NCBI GenBank assembly: GCA_947623745.1
Contig: CANQHN010000006.1
Span: forward strand, 59,606-123,605
Source: an uncultured Oscillospiraceae bacterium
Lineage (GTDB): Bacteria; Bacillota; Clostridia; Oscillospirales; Oscillospiraceae
Length of the DNA: 64,000 nucleotides
Direction: 5' to 3'
The translations under genes were made by a program, and so were the position numbers. The notes under the pieces are model-generated. The model ran no database searches. It was not told the origin of the DNA and saw only the letters and a program-made list of their open reading frames with translations. Of this stretch, positions 1-8,741 are shown piece after piece (the first letter of the stretch is position 1; every line of letters starts with the position of its first letter).

Positions 1-432
1 GCCCGGGACCGGGGGCTGGAGATTGTGGACTACTTCGCCCGGGAGGAGCTGGCGGTGGCCAACTGCGTCCCCACCGCCGAAGGCTGCGTCCAGCTGGCCA
101 TGGAGCACCTGCCCATCACCGTCCACGGCGCCCGGGTGCTGGTGGTGGGCTACGGCCGGGTGGGAACGGTCACCGCCCAGCGCTTCCACGCCCTGGGCGC
201 CAAGGTCACCGTGGCCGCCCGGCGGTGCGAGCAGCTGGCCTGGGCCGGGGCCGCCGGCCTGGGAACTGAGCACATCGGCCAGCTGGCCGGCTGGCTGTGC
301 AGCTACGACCTGGTGGTCAACACCGTCCCCGCCCCGGTGCTGGGGGAGGCGGAGCTGGCTGACCTGCGGCCCGGCTGTCTGGTCATCGACCTGGCCTCCA
401 GCCCCGGCGGGGAGAGTATCCCGATTGGATAA
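1..432 (+). CDS. dpaA: Dipicolinate synthase subunit A, upstream part (interrupted)
   Basis: Open from base 1, so the true start lies outside the window. DpaA (SpoVFA) pairs with DpaB to convert the dihydrodipicolinate-pathway intermediate to dipicolinic acid in the mother cell. The frame shows the NAD(P)-binding fold of the family (VLVVGYGRVGT, then LVVNTVPAPVLG) and the late family segment LVIDLASSPGG. Native sequence stops at the glycine codon at 409-411; the next six residues (ESIPIG) and the stop at 430-432 come from inserted DNA. The missing C-terminus (VDREAAQHLGVQVI onward) is found in frame at 18879-19016. As it stands the product lacks about 46 C-terminal residues and is probably inactive unless the insert is excised. 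Identification is firm; the interruption is read directly from sequence. Confidence 0.9.
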   Translation, partial: ARDRGLEIVDYFAREELAVANCVPTAEGCVQLAMEHLPITVHGARVLVVGYGRVGTVTAQRFHALGAKVTVAARRCEQLAWAGAAGLGTEHIGQLAGWLCSYDLVVNTVPAPVLGEAELADLRPGCLVIDLASSPGGESIPIG

Positions 433-440
433 GGTCCCGG
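394..440. other. attL: left junction of the element
   Basis: The left half (394-409) is chromosomal dpaA sequence beginning GCCTCC; the right half (410-440) is element sequence carrying TTGGATAAGG at 425-434 followed by a CCCGG at 436-440. The shared core is CGGGG at 408-412. These arms are the partners of the arms at the right junction: see the attR entry for the pairing. The GG at 409-410 is the predicted crossover dinucleotide because it is the centre of symmetry of both reconstructed sites. Confidence 0.85.
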
Positions 441-510
441 CGGGACGCATATCCCCCGCCCTCCCCGAATAAGGACTGTTGAGACCCAAATCGGAAGGAG
501 GGCACCGCAA

Positions 511-2025
511 ATGGCCCGCCCAAAAATAGCGCTCTATCTGCGCCTTTCCCGGGACGACGAACGGCTCGGGGAGTCCTCCAGCATCGAGAGCCAGCGCGCC
601 TACCTGAACCAGTACGCGGCGGGAAAGGGCTGGACAGTGGCGACAGAATATGTGGATGACGGCTGGTCAGGCCTGACTTTTGACCGGCCGCAGTTCCAAA
701 GGATGCTGGCAGATATCGAGGCGGGGCAGATCGACACGGTGCTGACCAAGGACCTCTCCCGTCTGGGCCGCGACCAGATCTACACCGCCTACTACTACCA
801 AATTTATTTTCCCCAGCGGCAGGTGCGGTACATCGCCGTCTCCGAGGGGCTGGACACCGCCGGCACAGGGACGGCCAGCGCGCTGTTCCCCTTTTTGACC
901 GCCGCCAACGACTTCTACACGGCGGACGTCTCTCGCAAGGTGCGCGCGGCGCTGACCGCGCGGAAGCGGGAGGGAAAGTTTATCGGCGCCTCCCCTCCCC
1001 TGGGCTACCAAAAGGACCCGGACCGGCCGGGACATTTGATTGTAGAGGAGCCGGCAGCGGAGATCGTCCGTCATATCTTTACCCGATACCATCAGACCGG
1101 CAGCGTGACCGGAGTGGCGAAAGAGCTGACGGAACAGGGCGTCCCCACCCCGGCCCAGTATCGGGGCGGCGGAAACGGGGCCCGCTTCCCCGGAGTATGG
1201 AACGGAGCGTCCGTGCGCCGCATCCTGACCAACCCCACCTATGCCGGACACCTGACCCAAAACCGCAGAGAAAAGGTGAACTACAAGCTGAAGCAGTATC
1301 GAAATCTCCCACGGGACGCGTGGATCACGGTCCCAAATACCCATACGCCCATCATAGACCAGGCGCTGTACGACCAGGTCCAGACTCAGCTAGCCCTGCG
1401 CAGCTATCATACAAAGGCGGCCGGGGCCGGGCATCTGCTCACAGGACTGGCCTGCTGTGCGGACTGCGGCTCCCCTATGACTTACCTGCGGGAGAGCCCG
1501 ACACGTACCTATATGGTATGTCAGGGCTACCGAAAGGGCGGGCGGCTGAAGCTGTGCACCTCCCACTGCATCCGGGAGGACCGCGTGATCGAGGCGATCC
1601 GGGAGGAGCTGAAAAAGCTGGCCCAAAGCCTCGACACAGATCAGTTGGAGGCGGAATACGCCGGTGGAGAACAGCGATCGGAATATGACCACAGGGCCGC
1701 CCGTCTGGAGCGGGCCCTGGAGCGGCAGAAAGCGATGATGCAGCATCTCTACGAGGACCGCTCCTCAGAGCTGCTGACCGACGAGGAGTTCCGGGAGCTG
1801 TTCCAGGGGGCCCGGGAAAAGCGCGCCGCCATCGAGGGGCAGTTGCTCGCCCTGACGCAAGCGGACCAGCAAAACAGACAGCGGCAGGAGCTGAGGGATC
1901 AGATCCGGGAGCTGCTTTCCTTCCAAGTTTTGGACAGAAGCATTGTCACTACGCTTATTCACAAAATCCTCATCTGCGAGGACAAAAGGATCATTCTTCA
2001 ATTCCGATTTCAACAGCCCGAGTGA
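511..2025 (+). CDS. Large serine recombinase (site-specific DNA recombinase)
   Basis: 504 residues. The N-terminal resolvase domain (about 1-150) has YLRLSRDDE with the likely nucleophile Ser13, the IESQR motif and active-site arginines in SRLGRD (Arg84, Arg87). A recombinase domain follows (about 160-290), then a zinc-ribbon with CCADCG, Cys337 and the CTSHC pair (about 315-353), and a coiled-coil-rich C-terminus. This is the architecture of SpoIVCA, TndX and phage serine integrases, which integrate and excise elements by a double-strand break at a 2-bp core. The start follows a GGAGGG site at 496-501. It lies 78 bp after the truncated dpaA frame on the same strand, with no clear terminator between them, so it may be read from the dpaA promoter. 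No separate directionality factor was found. Confidence 0.95.
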   Translation: MARPKIALYLRLSRDDERLGESSSIESQRAYLNQYAAGKGWTVATEYVDDGWSGLTFDRPQFQRMLADIEAGQIDTVLTKDLSRLGRDQIYTAYYYQIYFPQRQVRYIAVSEGLDTAGTGTASALFPFLTAANDFYTADVSRKVRAALTARKREGKFIGASPPLGYQKDPDRPGHLIVEEPAAEIVRHIFTRYHQTGSVTGVAKELTEQGVPTPAQYRGGGNGARFPGVWNGASVRRILTNPTYAGHLTQNRREKVNYKLKQYRNLPRDAWITVPNTHTPIIDQALYDQVQTQLALRSYHTKAAGAGHLLTGLACCADCGSPMTYLRESPTRTYMVCQGYRKGGRLKLCTSHCIREDRVIEAIREELKKLAQSLDTDQLEAEYAGGEQRSEYDHRAARLERALERQKAMMQHLYEDRSSELLTDEEFRELFQGAREKRAAIEGQLLALTQADQQNRQRQELRDQIRELLSFQVLDRSIVTTLIHKILICEDKRIILQFRFQQPE

Positions 2026-2052
2026 ACACACGTTCATTCAGGCTTTTTTGGG

Positions 2053-2104
2053 CAAAAAAGCTCCCCCCGTGAAAGGCAGTTTTTCTGTCCTTCACAGGGG
2101 GAGC
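2053..2104 (-). terminator. Rho-independent terminator of the SLH protein gene
   Basis: On the minus strand a long stem (GCTCCCCC pairing with GGGGGAGC, then GTGAAGG with one bulge) ends in six T residues. It sits 50 bases after the stop of the SLH gene and also separates it from the convergent recombinase gene. Confidence 0.8.
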
Positions 2105-2154
2105 AATCAAGTTCTTGCGGCGGCTTTCAGTTTGCCGTCAGGCTGTTTGGAGGA

Positions 2155-5100
2155 TCACTCCGCGCTGCTCTCGGTGGTCTCAGTCTGGGCCCCGGCGGCG
2201 TGGGAGGCGGCCAGCGCCTGCTCCAGCGCGTTCCAGTCCCGGTTCTCCATGTGGCCGGTCCAGGTCTCATAGGTCCCGGTCTCCAGGTTGAGGCTCATCT
2301 CGTACAGGTGGGAGTTGGTGGCCTCCTGAACGTCGGCGTAGTACCAGGCGTTCTTGTTGGCGTTGTCCGGCCAGGTAATCATGTCAGCGTACATGCCTTC
2401 CGCGTGGGGCTTGCGGCCCAGGACGCTGTTGATGATGTGCATGGCCTCGGCGCGGGTGATGTTGTTGGCGGGGAGGAAGGTGCCGTCGGGGTAACCGCCG
2501 GCCAGACCGTGGACAGCGGCGGCGTTGATGAACGGCCGGGCCCAGGTGTCGGCCACGTCGGTGAACTGGTCCTCATAGACCTCGTCGGCGTAGTCGAAGA
2601 AGCTGACCGCCACAGTCATCAGCTCAGCGCGGGTGATGGGGGCGTTGGGACGGAAGGTGCCGTCGTTGTAGCCGCTGAGCACGCCCATCTTGCCCAGGGT
2701 GGAGACGGCGTTGTTGTACCAGGAGCTCTCGGCCACGTCAGAGTAGGCGTTCTCGGTGGTCCAGTAGGTGTCGCGGACGGCGTCGTCCAGCAGGTGGTAG
2801 AAGATGACAGCCGTCTCGGCTCTGGTCAGGTTCTTCTCGGGGTGTACCATGCCGTCGTTGTAGCCGCTGACGTAGGCGTAGTGGTCCGTGAAGTTCAGAC
2901 CGTTGGGCAGGGCCGCCAGCGGGGTCTCCTCATCCACGATCTCGGTCAGCGGGGTGTCCTCGTCGGGGATGTTCGTGGTGGGACGGCGGGGCGGATCGTA
3001 ATCGTCGTCATCGTCGTCATCGTCGTAGTCCGGCGTGGTGGGCGCAGGCGGCGTGGGAGGCGTGGGCGGAACAGCGTTGATGGTGAAGTCGCCATTTATA
3101 ACAGTTACATCGTAATTTCCGTTATCATTGTTGTAATTGGCGGTCAGGACGTCCGGATAACTGCCCACGCTATTTTCGTCAGTGTTGATCCTGGAATACG
3201 TCACGCCAAGGTCTTGCTCAACTCTCTCAGAAGTGAGAGGAGAGTCTTCCTCCTTGATCGTGATCGTGCCACTGAACCGAGGATCATTGTTGCCGACATA
3301 CTTGCTGGCGTCGTTGACGGTGATGGTCACAGGACACGGTTTGATGACCAAATCATCGCCTACAAACGTTATCTTACACTGGCTGGAAATATCTTTTTCG
3401 TCCTCCAGTACAGTGAACCAGCCGTTGACACCATAGACACGATAGGTGCCCGCATTTGTGGCGTCATAGCTCATCTGACCATCAGGGGAGTAGAAGAATA
3501 CCTGCAGAGCGTCAGAATCATACTCGACGGCAATACCGTCGCCTGCTTCGACTTTTTCAACTGTTCCGGTATGGGGCATACCATCGTAGGTATATTCCCC
3601 GCCCTCAAGGTACACAGTGATTACCGTGCGGTCAGCCCAAACGGCGTAGAACGTCACATTGCCTTCGATTTGGTAGCTTCCGCCCACAGAGTATTCAACT
3701 TCTGCAGCATCCGGTTCGGTACTCCAGCCGATGAAGTACTTGTCAACGGGCGCGGTAAACCCACACTCAGGAAGCGAGTAACTATCACTGTAGTATACGC
3801 TTACAGAATCCATGTTGCCGGTGCCGCCGTTAGCGTCAAAGCGCACCGTGTAGGCATTGCGGTCATAGGTCAGGGTGATCGTCCAGTCTCCAGCGGGAAC
3901 GGGGCCACTCAGAGTCGCATTGTCGCGGTAGGTGTACCCAGTGATTTCGGGAGGCGTCACCGTGTATTCCTCGCCGTACGTGTACTTTTGCGTGGTCGCT
4001 TCCTTAATCACCTTGCCCTGATCATCCACGTACTTGACCGTCAGGGTGTAGTCGTTCACCTGCCAGACGGCGTAGAGGGTCACATCCATCTCCGTAAAGA
4101 CAGAGGCAGTTACTTCATCACCGACCGTATAGCTGGCTTCTTTGGCGCCCGGCTCCTTGGACCAGCCAAGGAACGTGTAGCCTTCGCGGGTGGGCTCCAG
4201 CCCGTCAACAGTGAAGCTGTGCGACATACCCTTGCCGGTGTAGGACTTCTCAGCGCTGGTAAAGGGCTCAAACTCGCCCTCGCCGGGGTCATAGGTCAGG
4301 GTGTAGGTGTATACGGAGTCCTCGGGCTCCTCAGGCTTGATGTAGGTGTTAACCACCGTCACAGTCTGATTTTCGTTCTCGATTACGCCGTCAAAGAACA
4401 CATAAGCGTTCGCTCCGGGGCCCTCGGGGATATAGTTTTTGGGGACGTTGATCTCCTTGACCACGACATGGTCGCCGGTCATCAGGTGGGCGCCGTTCTC
4501 CAGCTCGTCAACCGTGAAATCACCGTCTGCGATGATTGACTCTTCTTCCACCATCGTATCGTTGACGAAAACCTGAATAGTGAATTCGTCGTTCGCGGGA
4601 GCGCCCTCGCCATTGACGACCTTCGTCACGGTCAGGGTAGCTTCCTTCGGCTCAGTAGTCTCCCCCTGGGAACCGCCAGGCTTCGTGACGTTAACCGTGA
4701 CGGAATTCGACGCCTTCTGCTCAACGCCCCTGGCGGTCACATAGGCGGTGTTGGGATATGTGCCGGCCTCGGTGGCAACCACGCCGCTGATGGTCACAGT
4801 CTTGGTCTCGCCGGCCCTGACCAGGCCAATGTATTCCGTAAACTCGGTCTTGCCCGTCATCGCCTGTTGGAGGCCATCCGGCAGCTTGTCAGTGACCACC
4901 ACGTCGTGGGCGTCGGCCGTGCCGGTATTGGTCACCGTGATGGTGTACTTCACCGTCTCGCCCACATTGGCGGTCGACTTATCCACGGACTTCTCGATGG
5001 TCAGCTCAGGCAGCAGTTCCTCCCACTGGGCGGTGAGGGTCACGGGCTCGTCCGCAGGAACTTTCACTTTACCGCCGGGCTGATAGGTAGTTTCCCCATC

Positions 5101-6471
5101 GGACCACCCCAGGAACTTGTAGCCCTCTTTGGTGGGGGTCTTGTCGGGGATGGTCAACTCCCGATAGCGTCCGCCGCCCTCTTCCTCCACAGTACCGGGG
5201 ACAGAGTCCTGGTCAGCGCCGTTGCCATCAAACTCCAGGGCGAAAGTATGTTTCTTCACCTGGAAAGACACTTCTGCGGTGCCGGTAATATCAACATTTT
5301 GCTTAAAGCTCGGCAGGGAAGTATTATTGTACTTCGGCGTAACATCACCGTTATAGTTGACTACCGCCGTAACTTCTACATCCACATCGTTACCAACATC
5401 GCTGTCCTGCACTTGGTAATCAATCGTTCCGACCCAATTTCCGTAGTTATTCGGTTTAACAGGAACCTCATAAGACGTGCCGTCAATGGTAACTGTTACG
5501 GTTTTAACATTCTTGGTAAAGTCTTTAAAATCGGCGCTCTGATCCGGGGTCACAGTCACCGTCAAGGTCACAGTGTCCCCTGCTTCCACATTGTCTTTGG
5601 ACGGCGTAATGGTGACGCTCATTTCCGGCTTTTCCGCCACCACAACGTGGGTAACATCGGGAACTGAGGTACGATCATTTCTGTGATAACCGAAATGAAT
5701 AGCGTTGCTATTTTCTGTGGAGTCGATTCCGGGAGAACCCACGCTGCCGTCCATCATATAATACGCGTTGGTGATCACATAGCCAGCATTCGGTGTCACA
5801 TAGAAATCAATGCCGCGGGTTTCATTCGCCGTATTGTTGAAACCAGTGACAACAAAGGTAGGATTTCCATCTACGCGGGTTTCAGTAACATTTACAACAG
5901 TATGTGTCTGACGCACACTGGCATTTGTGAGCTTAAACGTGAACACCGCGTTGTCACCGTTGCCGTCGTTAACCGTAACTTCAAAACTTTGGGTGTGCTC
6001 CGTTTTATTGGTGGGATCTGTATAGGTATGGGTAATTTTCGCCACGCCCGGCGCAACGCCGACCACTGTGACCTTCGTCTCTCTGTCGGAAGAAACAATA
6101 GCCGCCACAGCGGAATTGCTGCTGGACCAATAATTGGGATCACCCAGGCCTCCCTGCAAAGTAACCGTTCCGCCAACGCTGATTGTTACCTTTTGTTGGT
6201 AAGTGATGGGCATGATCCCGTCGGACGCCATGGGCGCAAACCCATAGTCCTCCTCAGGCTCGTCGGCTTCGGCCTCCTCAAGATCGGGGATGACCTCTTC
6301 GGCTTCGATCTCCGCGGGGTCGGAGCTGTCCGCCGGCGCGACGTCATACACCAACTCCTCTTCCACAGGTGCGGCGAACGCGGTGATGTTGACCATGGGC
6401 AGGACCATGGTCAGCACCAGCAGGAGCGCCAGGAGCCGATGGAAACGATGTGCCTTTCTGTTCTTTGCCAT
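2155..6471 (-). CDS. Large SLH-domain surface protein with InlB-type and MucBP-like repeats
   Basis: 1438 residues from the ATG at 6471, chosen because it follows GGAAAGGAAG and opens a clear signal peptide (MAKNRKAHRFHRLL, hydrophobic core, AFAA). Approximate domains: Ig-like Big_2 (92-160); Listeria-Bacteroides/InlB-type repeats ending FLGW..YxV (413-485, 720-800, 867-940); DUF11-like repeat (TIEKSVDKS, 488-600); Cna/SpaA-like segment (607-700); MucBP-like segment (807-870); MBG-like domain (1040-1130); Pro/Asp-rich linker containing eight Asp in a row; three SLH repeats (about 1187-1350) for binding secondary wall polymer. Likely an S-layer-anchored adhesin. Transcription starts upstream of a c-di-GMP-I riboswitch. 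It is cargo of the dpaA element. Confidence 0.9.
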   Translation of the reverse strand: MAKNRKAHRFHRLLALLLVLTMVLPMVNITAFAAPVEEELVYDVAPADSSDPAEIEAEEVIPDLEEAEADEPEEDYGFAPMASDGIMPITYQQKVTISVGGTVTLQGGLGDPNYWSSSNSAVAAIVSSDRETKVTVVGVAPGVAKITHTYTDPTNKTEHTQSFEVTVNDGNGDNAVFTFKLTNASVRQTHTVVNVTETRVDGNPTFVVTGFNNTANETRGIDFYVTPNAGYVITNAYYMMDGSVGSPGIDSTENSNAIHFGYHRNDRTSVPDVTHVVVAEKPEMSVTITPSKDNVEAGDTVTLTVTVTPDQSADFKDFTKNVKTVTVTIDGTSYEVPVKPNNYGNWVGTIDYQVQDSDVGNDVDVEVTAVVNYNGDVTPKYNNTSLPSFKQNVDITGTAEVSFQVKKHTFALEFDGNGADQDSVPGTVEEEGGGRYRELTIPDKTPTKEGYKFLGWSDGETTYQPGGKVKVPADEPVTLTAQWEELLPELTIEKSVDKSTANVGETVKYTITVTNTGTADAHDVVVTDKLPDGLQQAMTGKTEFTEYIGLVRAGETKTVTISGVVATEAGTYPNTAYVTARGVEQKASNSVTVNVTKPGGSQGETTEPKEATLTVTKVVNGEGAPANDEFTIQVFVNDTMVEEESIIADGDFTVDELENGAHLMTGDHVVVKEINVPKNYIPEGPGANAYVFFDGVIENENQTVTVVNTYIKPEEPEDSVYTYTLTYDPGEGEFEPFTSAEKSYTGKGMSHSFTVDGLEPTREGYTFLGWSKEPGAKEASYTVGDEVTASVFTEMDVTLYAVWQVNDYTLTVKYVDDQGKVIKEATTQKYTYGEEYTVTPPEITGYTYRDNATLSGPVPAGDWTITLTYDRNAYTVRFDANGGTGNMDSVSVYYSDSYSLPECGFTAPVDKYFIGWSTEPDAAEVEYSVGGSYQIEGNVTFYAVWADRTVITVYLEGGEYTYDGMPHTGTVEKVEAGDGIAVEYDSDALQVFFYSPDGQMSYDATNAGTYRVYGVNGWFTVLEDEKDISSQCKITFVGDDLVIKPCPVTITVNDASKYVGNNDPRFSGTITIKEEDSPLTSERVEQDLGVTYSRINTDENSVGSYPDVLTANYNNDNGNYDVTVINGDFTINAVPPTPPTPPAPTTPDYDDDDDDDDYDPPRRPTTNIPDEDTPLTEIVDEETPLAALPNGLNFTDHYAYVSGYNDGMVHPEKNLTRAETAVIFYHLLDDAVRDTYWTTENAYSDVAESSWYNNAVSTLGKMGVLSGYNDGTFRPNAPITRAELMTVAVSFFDYADEVYEDQFTDVADTWARPFINAAAVHGLAGGYPDGTFLPANNITRAEAMHIINSVLGRKPHAEGMYADMITWPDNANKNAWYYADVQEATNSHLYEMSLNLETGTYETWTGHMENRDWNALEQALAASHAAGAQTETTESSAE

Positions 6472-6472
6472 T

Positions 6473-6509
6473 TTCGTTCTTCCTTTCCAACGTGAAATGT
6501 CGGAACGAA
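6473..6509 (-). promoter_or_regulatory. Candidate translational expression platform of the c-di-GMP riboswitch
   Basis: On the minus strand TTCGTTC (plus 6503-6509), right after the aptamer, is complementary to GAACGAA (plus 6473-6479), which lies between the Shine-Dalgarno sequence and the ATG. Pairing would enclose the ribosome binding site. No terminator-type T run follows the aptamer, so translational control is the simpler reading. Inference from base pairing only. Confidence 0.45.
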
Positions 6510-6511
6510 CG

Positions 6512-6598
6512 TGGCGGCCGGGCTGCCATAGCTTGCGCGGTAGGCCCCGTAGCTTTGCGCCCCGGGGTTTCCCCCGGTTTGCCGTTTCAGTTGCGTTC
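6512..6598 (-). ncRNA. c-di-GMP-I (GEMM) riboswitch aptamer
   Basis: In the 5' leader of the SLH gene. Read on the minus strand it has the family landmarks in order: GGCAAACC (plus 6576-6583), a GC stem closed by a GAAA tetraloop, GCGCAAAGCTACGGGGCCT (plus 6542-6560), then AGCTATGGCAGCC (plus 6521-6533). These match the conserved GGCAAACC...GAAA...ACGCAAAGCC...GGCCTA core of GEMM-I RNAs. In clostridia this class often controls surface adhesins, which fits the gene below it. A very stable hairpin of 11 pairs lies just upstream (6600-6624). Confidence 0.85.
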
Positions 6599-6599
6599 T

Positions 6600-6645
6600 C
6601 CCGCCAGGGCAGGGCCCTGGCGGGTGTCTTTTTGTACAAAAAGAC
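6600..6645. repeat. Two adjacent palindromes in the SLH leader
   Basis: 6600-6624 is a perfect 11-bp stem with a 3-base loop (CCCGCCAGGGC arms). 6626-6645 is a perfect 20-bp palindrome, GTCTTTTTGTACAAAAAGAC. Together on the plus strand they look like a hairpin with a T run, but no plus-strand gene ends nearby. On the minus strand they lie in the leader upstream of the riboswitch. Role unknown. Confidence 0.6.
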
Positions 6646-6764
6646 GTGATCTTCTGGTACCAGGATAGCAGATTTTTTTCGCTGTGCACGCAGATTTAGA
6701 AATCGGCAGGTTTGAGATAGAATTTGACATCCCGCCGCCGCTGCGCGCCTCTCTCCAAAATTAC

Positions 6765-6792
6765 ATTATACACCGTTCTCCCAGAAAATCAA
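6765..6792 (-). promoter_or_regulatory. Sigma-A type promoter of the SLH protein gene
   Basis: Minus strand: TTGATT (plus 6787-6792), 16-base spacer, TATAAT (plus 6765-6770). Predicted start near 6758 gives a leader of about 287 nt that contains the c-di-GMP riboswitch. Confidence 0.75.
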
Positions 6793-6879
6793 GGGCCGGC
6801 CAGGGCTTTTTTTGGTATTTTATGCACATTTGCGCTGCGGCCGCCGGGCGTCCCGCCTGTCCGCCTGTTTCCCGCCGCA

Positions 6880-6912
6880 TAAAAAGCGGCCAGCAGGCGC
6901 ACCTGCTGACCG
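6880..6912 (-). terminator. Rho-independent terminator of the arabinose operon
   Basis: Minus strand: CGGTCAGCAGG, 4-base loop, CCTGCTGGCCG, then CTTTTTA. It lies 78 bases after the stop of the last operon gene (6990). The rest of 6793-6989 shows no other feature. Confidence 0.85.
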
Positions 6913-6989
6913 AGAAAAACCATATTGTTTCATTGTCCGCTTGACGGGGCGCCGGCCAGGCCCCCGCGGCGGCTTTTTCATGCCGTTTT

Positions 6990-7667
6990 CTATTCAGAGG
7001 GCGGCTCGACCCCCGCGCACCTGCGCAGGAAGAAGGCGCAGATCCGGCCGCTGACCGGCAGGAACACCTGGGCCGCCGGCCCCACCAGGAACGCGCAGAC
7101 CACCGTTCCCACCCCCAGCACGCCGCCCATGGCCAGCCCGGCCAGGGCAAAGCACAGGTCCACGGCCACCCGCACGGGGCCGAAGGGCTTTCCGAGCTTC
7201 TCGCTGAGCACCACCGCCACTAGGTCGTTGGGCCCCGTACCGGCCTCCGACCGGATAACGATGGTCATGCCGAAGGCCAGGATGACGCAGCCCAGCGCCA
7301 GGATGGGCAGCCGCGCGGCCAGCGGCAGGCTGGCGTTCAGATAGGGGGCCAGCCAGACGGTGTAGACGTCGATGATGGGGCCGCCCAAGGCCATACACAG
7401 CACGGTGCCGATGCGCACCTTGGGCCGGTCCATGAAGAACAGCACCGCCATGATGAGCAGGGACACCAGCAGGTGGGTCCGCCCGTGGGTCATCCCCGCC
7501 CAGGCCGGCCAGGGCAGGGCCCGGAACAGGCCCTGGATCAGCACATTGAAGGGGTCGGAGCCCAGGTCCGACTGGAGGAACAGGGTCACGCCCAGGTGTG
7601 CGATGCACAGGCCGGCCAGCAGCAGCGCGATGCGGACGGCCTTTTCCCGGAGGACGCTCGTCTTCAT
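6990..7667 (-). CDS. YczE/YitT-family integral membrane protein
   Basis: 225 residues with five or six hydrophobic helices. The early segment QSDLGSDPFNVLIQGL and the later RIGTVLCMALGGPIID and SEAGTGPNDL are typical of the YczE/YyaS/YitT family, whose transported substrate or role is not established. It starts directly at the stop of the mutarotase gene (7668), so it is co-transcribed as the last gene of the arabinose operon. A sugar-related role is only suggested by position. Confidence 0.75.
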   Translation of the reverse strand: MKTSVLREKAVRIALLLAGLCIAHLGVTLFLQSDLGSDPFNVLIQGLFRALPWPAWAGMTHGRTHLLVSLLIMAVLFFMDRPKVRIGTVLCMALGGPIIDVYTVWLAPYLNASLPLAARLPILALGCVILAFGMTIVIRSEAGTGPNDLVAVVLSEKLGKPFGPVRVAVDLCFALAGLAMGGVLGVGTVVCAFLVGPAAQVFLPVSGRICAFFLRRCAGVEPPSE

Positions 7668-8729
7668 TCAGGCTCCTTCCCCGGCCCCGCAGGAGGGAAA
7701 GCGGTACACCGTGGTGTGGCGGAAGGTCTCCGCCGGCCGCAGGACGGGCGAGGGGAAATCCGGGTGGTGGGGGCTGTCCGGGAAGAGCTGGGTCTCCAGG
7801 CAGAAGCCCCAGCGGTTGGCGTAGGGCGCACCACCCTTGCCGGCGGGGCAGCCGTCCAGGTAGTTGCCCGTGTAGAACTGGACGCCGGGCGAGGTGGTGA
7901 GTACCTCCAGGGCAATCCCCGTTTCAGGGCTGTACGCCCGGGCGGCGGGGCGCAGGGTCCCGGCCTGGCCGTCCAGCACCCAGTTGTGGTCGTAGCCGCC
8001 GGCCATGGTCAGCTGGGGAAAGGCGTCGCCGATGTGGGCGCCGATGGCGGTGAGGCGGCGCAGGTCCATGGGGGTGCCCTCCACGGGGGCCAGCTCCCCG
8101 GTGGGGATGGAGCCGGCGTCGGTGGGGGTGTAGCGGTCCGCGAAGATCTGCACCTGCTGGTCCAACACCGGGCCGCTGCCGTGGCCGGACAGGTTGAAGT
8201 AGGCGTGGTTGGTGAGGTTGCACAGGGTGGGCCTGTCGCTGACGGCCTCGTAGCCAATGCTCAGGCCGTCCTCCTCCAGGCGGTAGGTCACCCGGACGGA
8301 CAGAGCGCCCGGGTAGCCCTCCTCCCCGTCGGGACTGACCAGGGAGAGGGTGAGGAAGTCGTCCCCCGCCTCCTCCGCCGTCCACACCCGCTTGTCAAAG
8401 CCCACTGTGCCGCCGTGGAGATGGTTGGGGCCGTTGTTGGCGGCCAGGGGGTAGTACACGCCGTCCAGCTCGAAGCCGGCGGCGCCGATTCGGTTGGCGT
8501 ACCGGCCCACCAGGGCCCCCAGGAATTTGTCGTTGGCGGGGTCCAGGTAGCTCTCCAGGCGGTCAAAGCCCAGCAGCACGTCCACTGTCTCCCCGCTCCG
8601 GTCCGGCGCCCGCAGGGCCCGGAGGGTGCCGCCGTAGGTGAGGATATCACAGGAGAGCTTCCCGGCGGCCAGGGTGTACTGGTCCACCTGGGTCCCGTCT
8701 GGCATGACGCCGAATGGGGTCTTTTTCAT
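7668..8729 (-). CDS. Aldose 1-epimerase (mutarotase), GalM family
   Basis: 353 residues, the usual length. Interconverts alpha and beta anomers of free sugars, here presumably L-arabinose entering the isomerase step. Family motifs seen: GRYANRI, NNGPNHLHGG, LTNHAYFNL with the catalytic His, GYDHNW and the late GFCLETQLFPDSPHH containing the catalytic Glu. Placed between araD and the YczE-like gene with 12 and 0 bases spacing. Confidence 0.93.
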   Translation of the reverse strand: MKKTPFGVMPDGTQVDQYTLAAGKLSCDILTYGGTLRALRAPDRSGETVDVLLGFDRLESYLDPANDKFLGALVGRYANRIGAAGFELDGVYYPLAANNGPNHLHGGTVGFDKRVWTAEEAGDDFLTLSLVSPDGEEGYPGALSVRVTYRLEEDGLSIGYEAVSDRPTLCNLTNHAYFNLSGHGSGPVLDQQVQIFADRYTPTDAGSIPTGELAPVEGTPMDLRRLTAIGAHIGDAFPQLTMAGGYDHNWVLDGQAGTLRPAARAYSPETGIALEVLTTSPGVQFYTGNYLDGCPAGKGGAPYANRWGFCLETQLFPDSPHHPDFPSPVLRPAETFRHTTVYRFPSCGAGEGA

Positions 8730-8741
8730 GCCGGCGCCCCC

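Noticed and set aside
433..460. Short hairpin GTCCC/GGGAC after the truncated dpaA frame as a terminator
   Set aside because: The stem has five pairs and no T run; it belongs to the att arm region.
2200..4539. Long open frame on the plus strand (779 codons)
   Set aside because: It is antisense to the SLH protein gene, has low-complexity Val/Gly-rich translation and no ribosome site; it arises from GC-rich codon bias.
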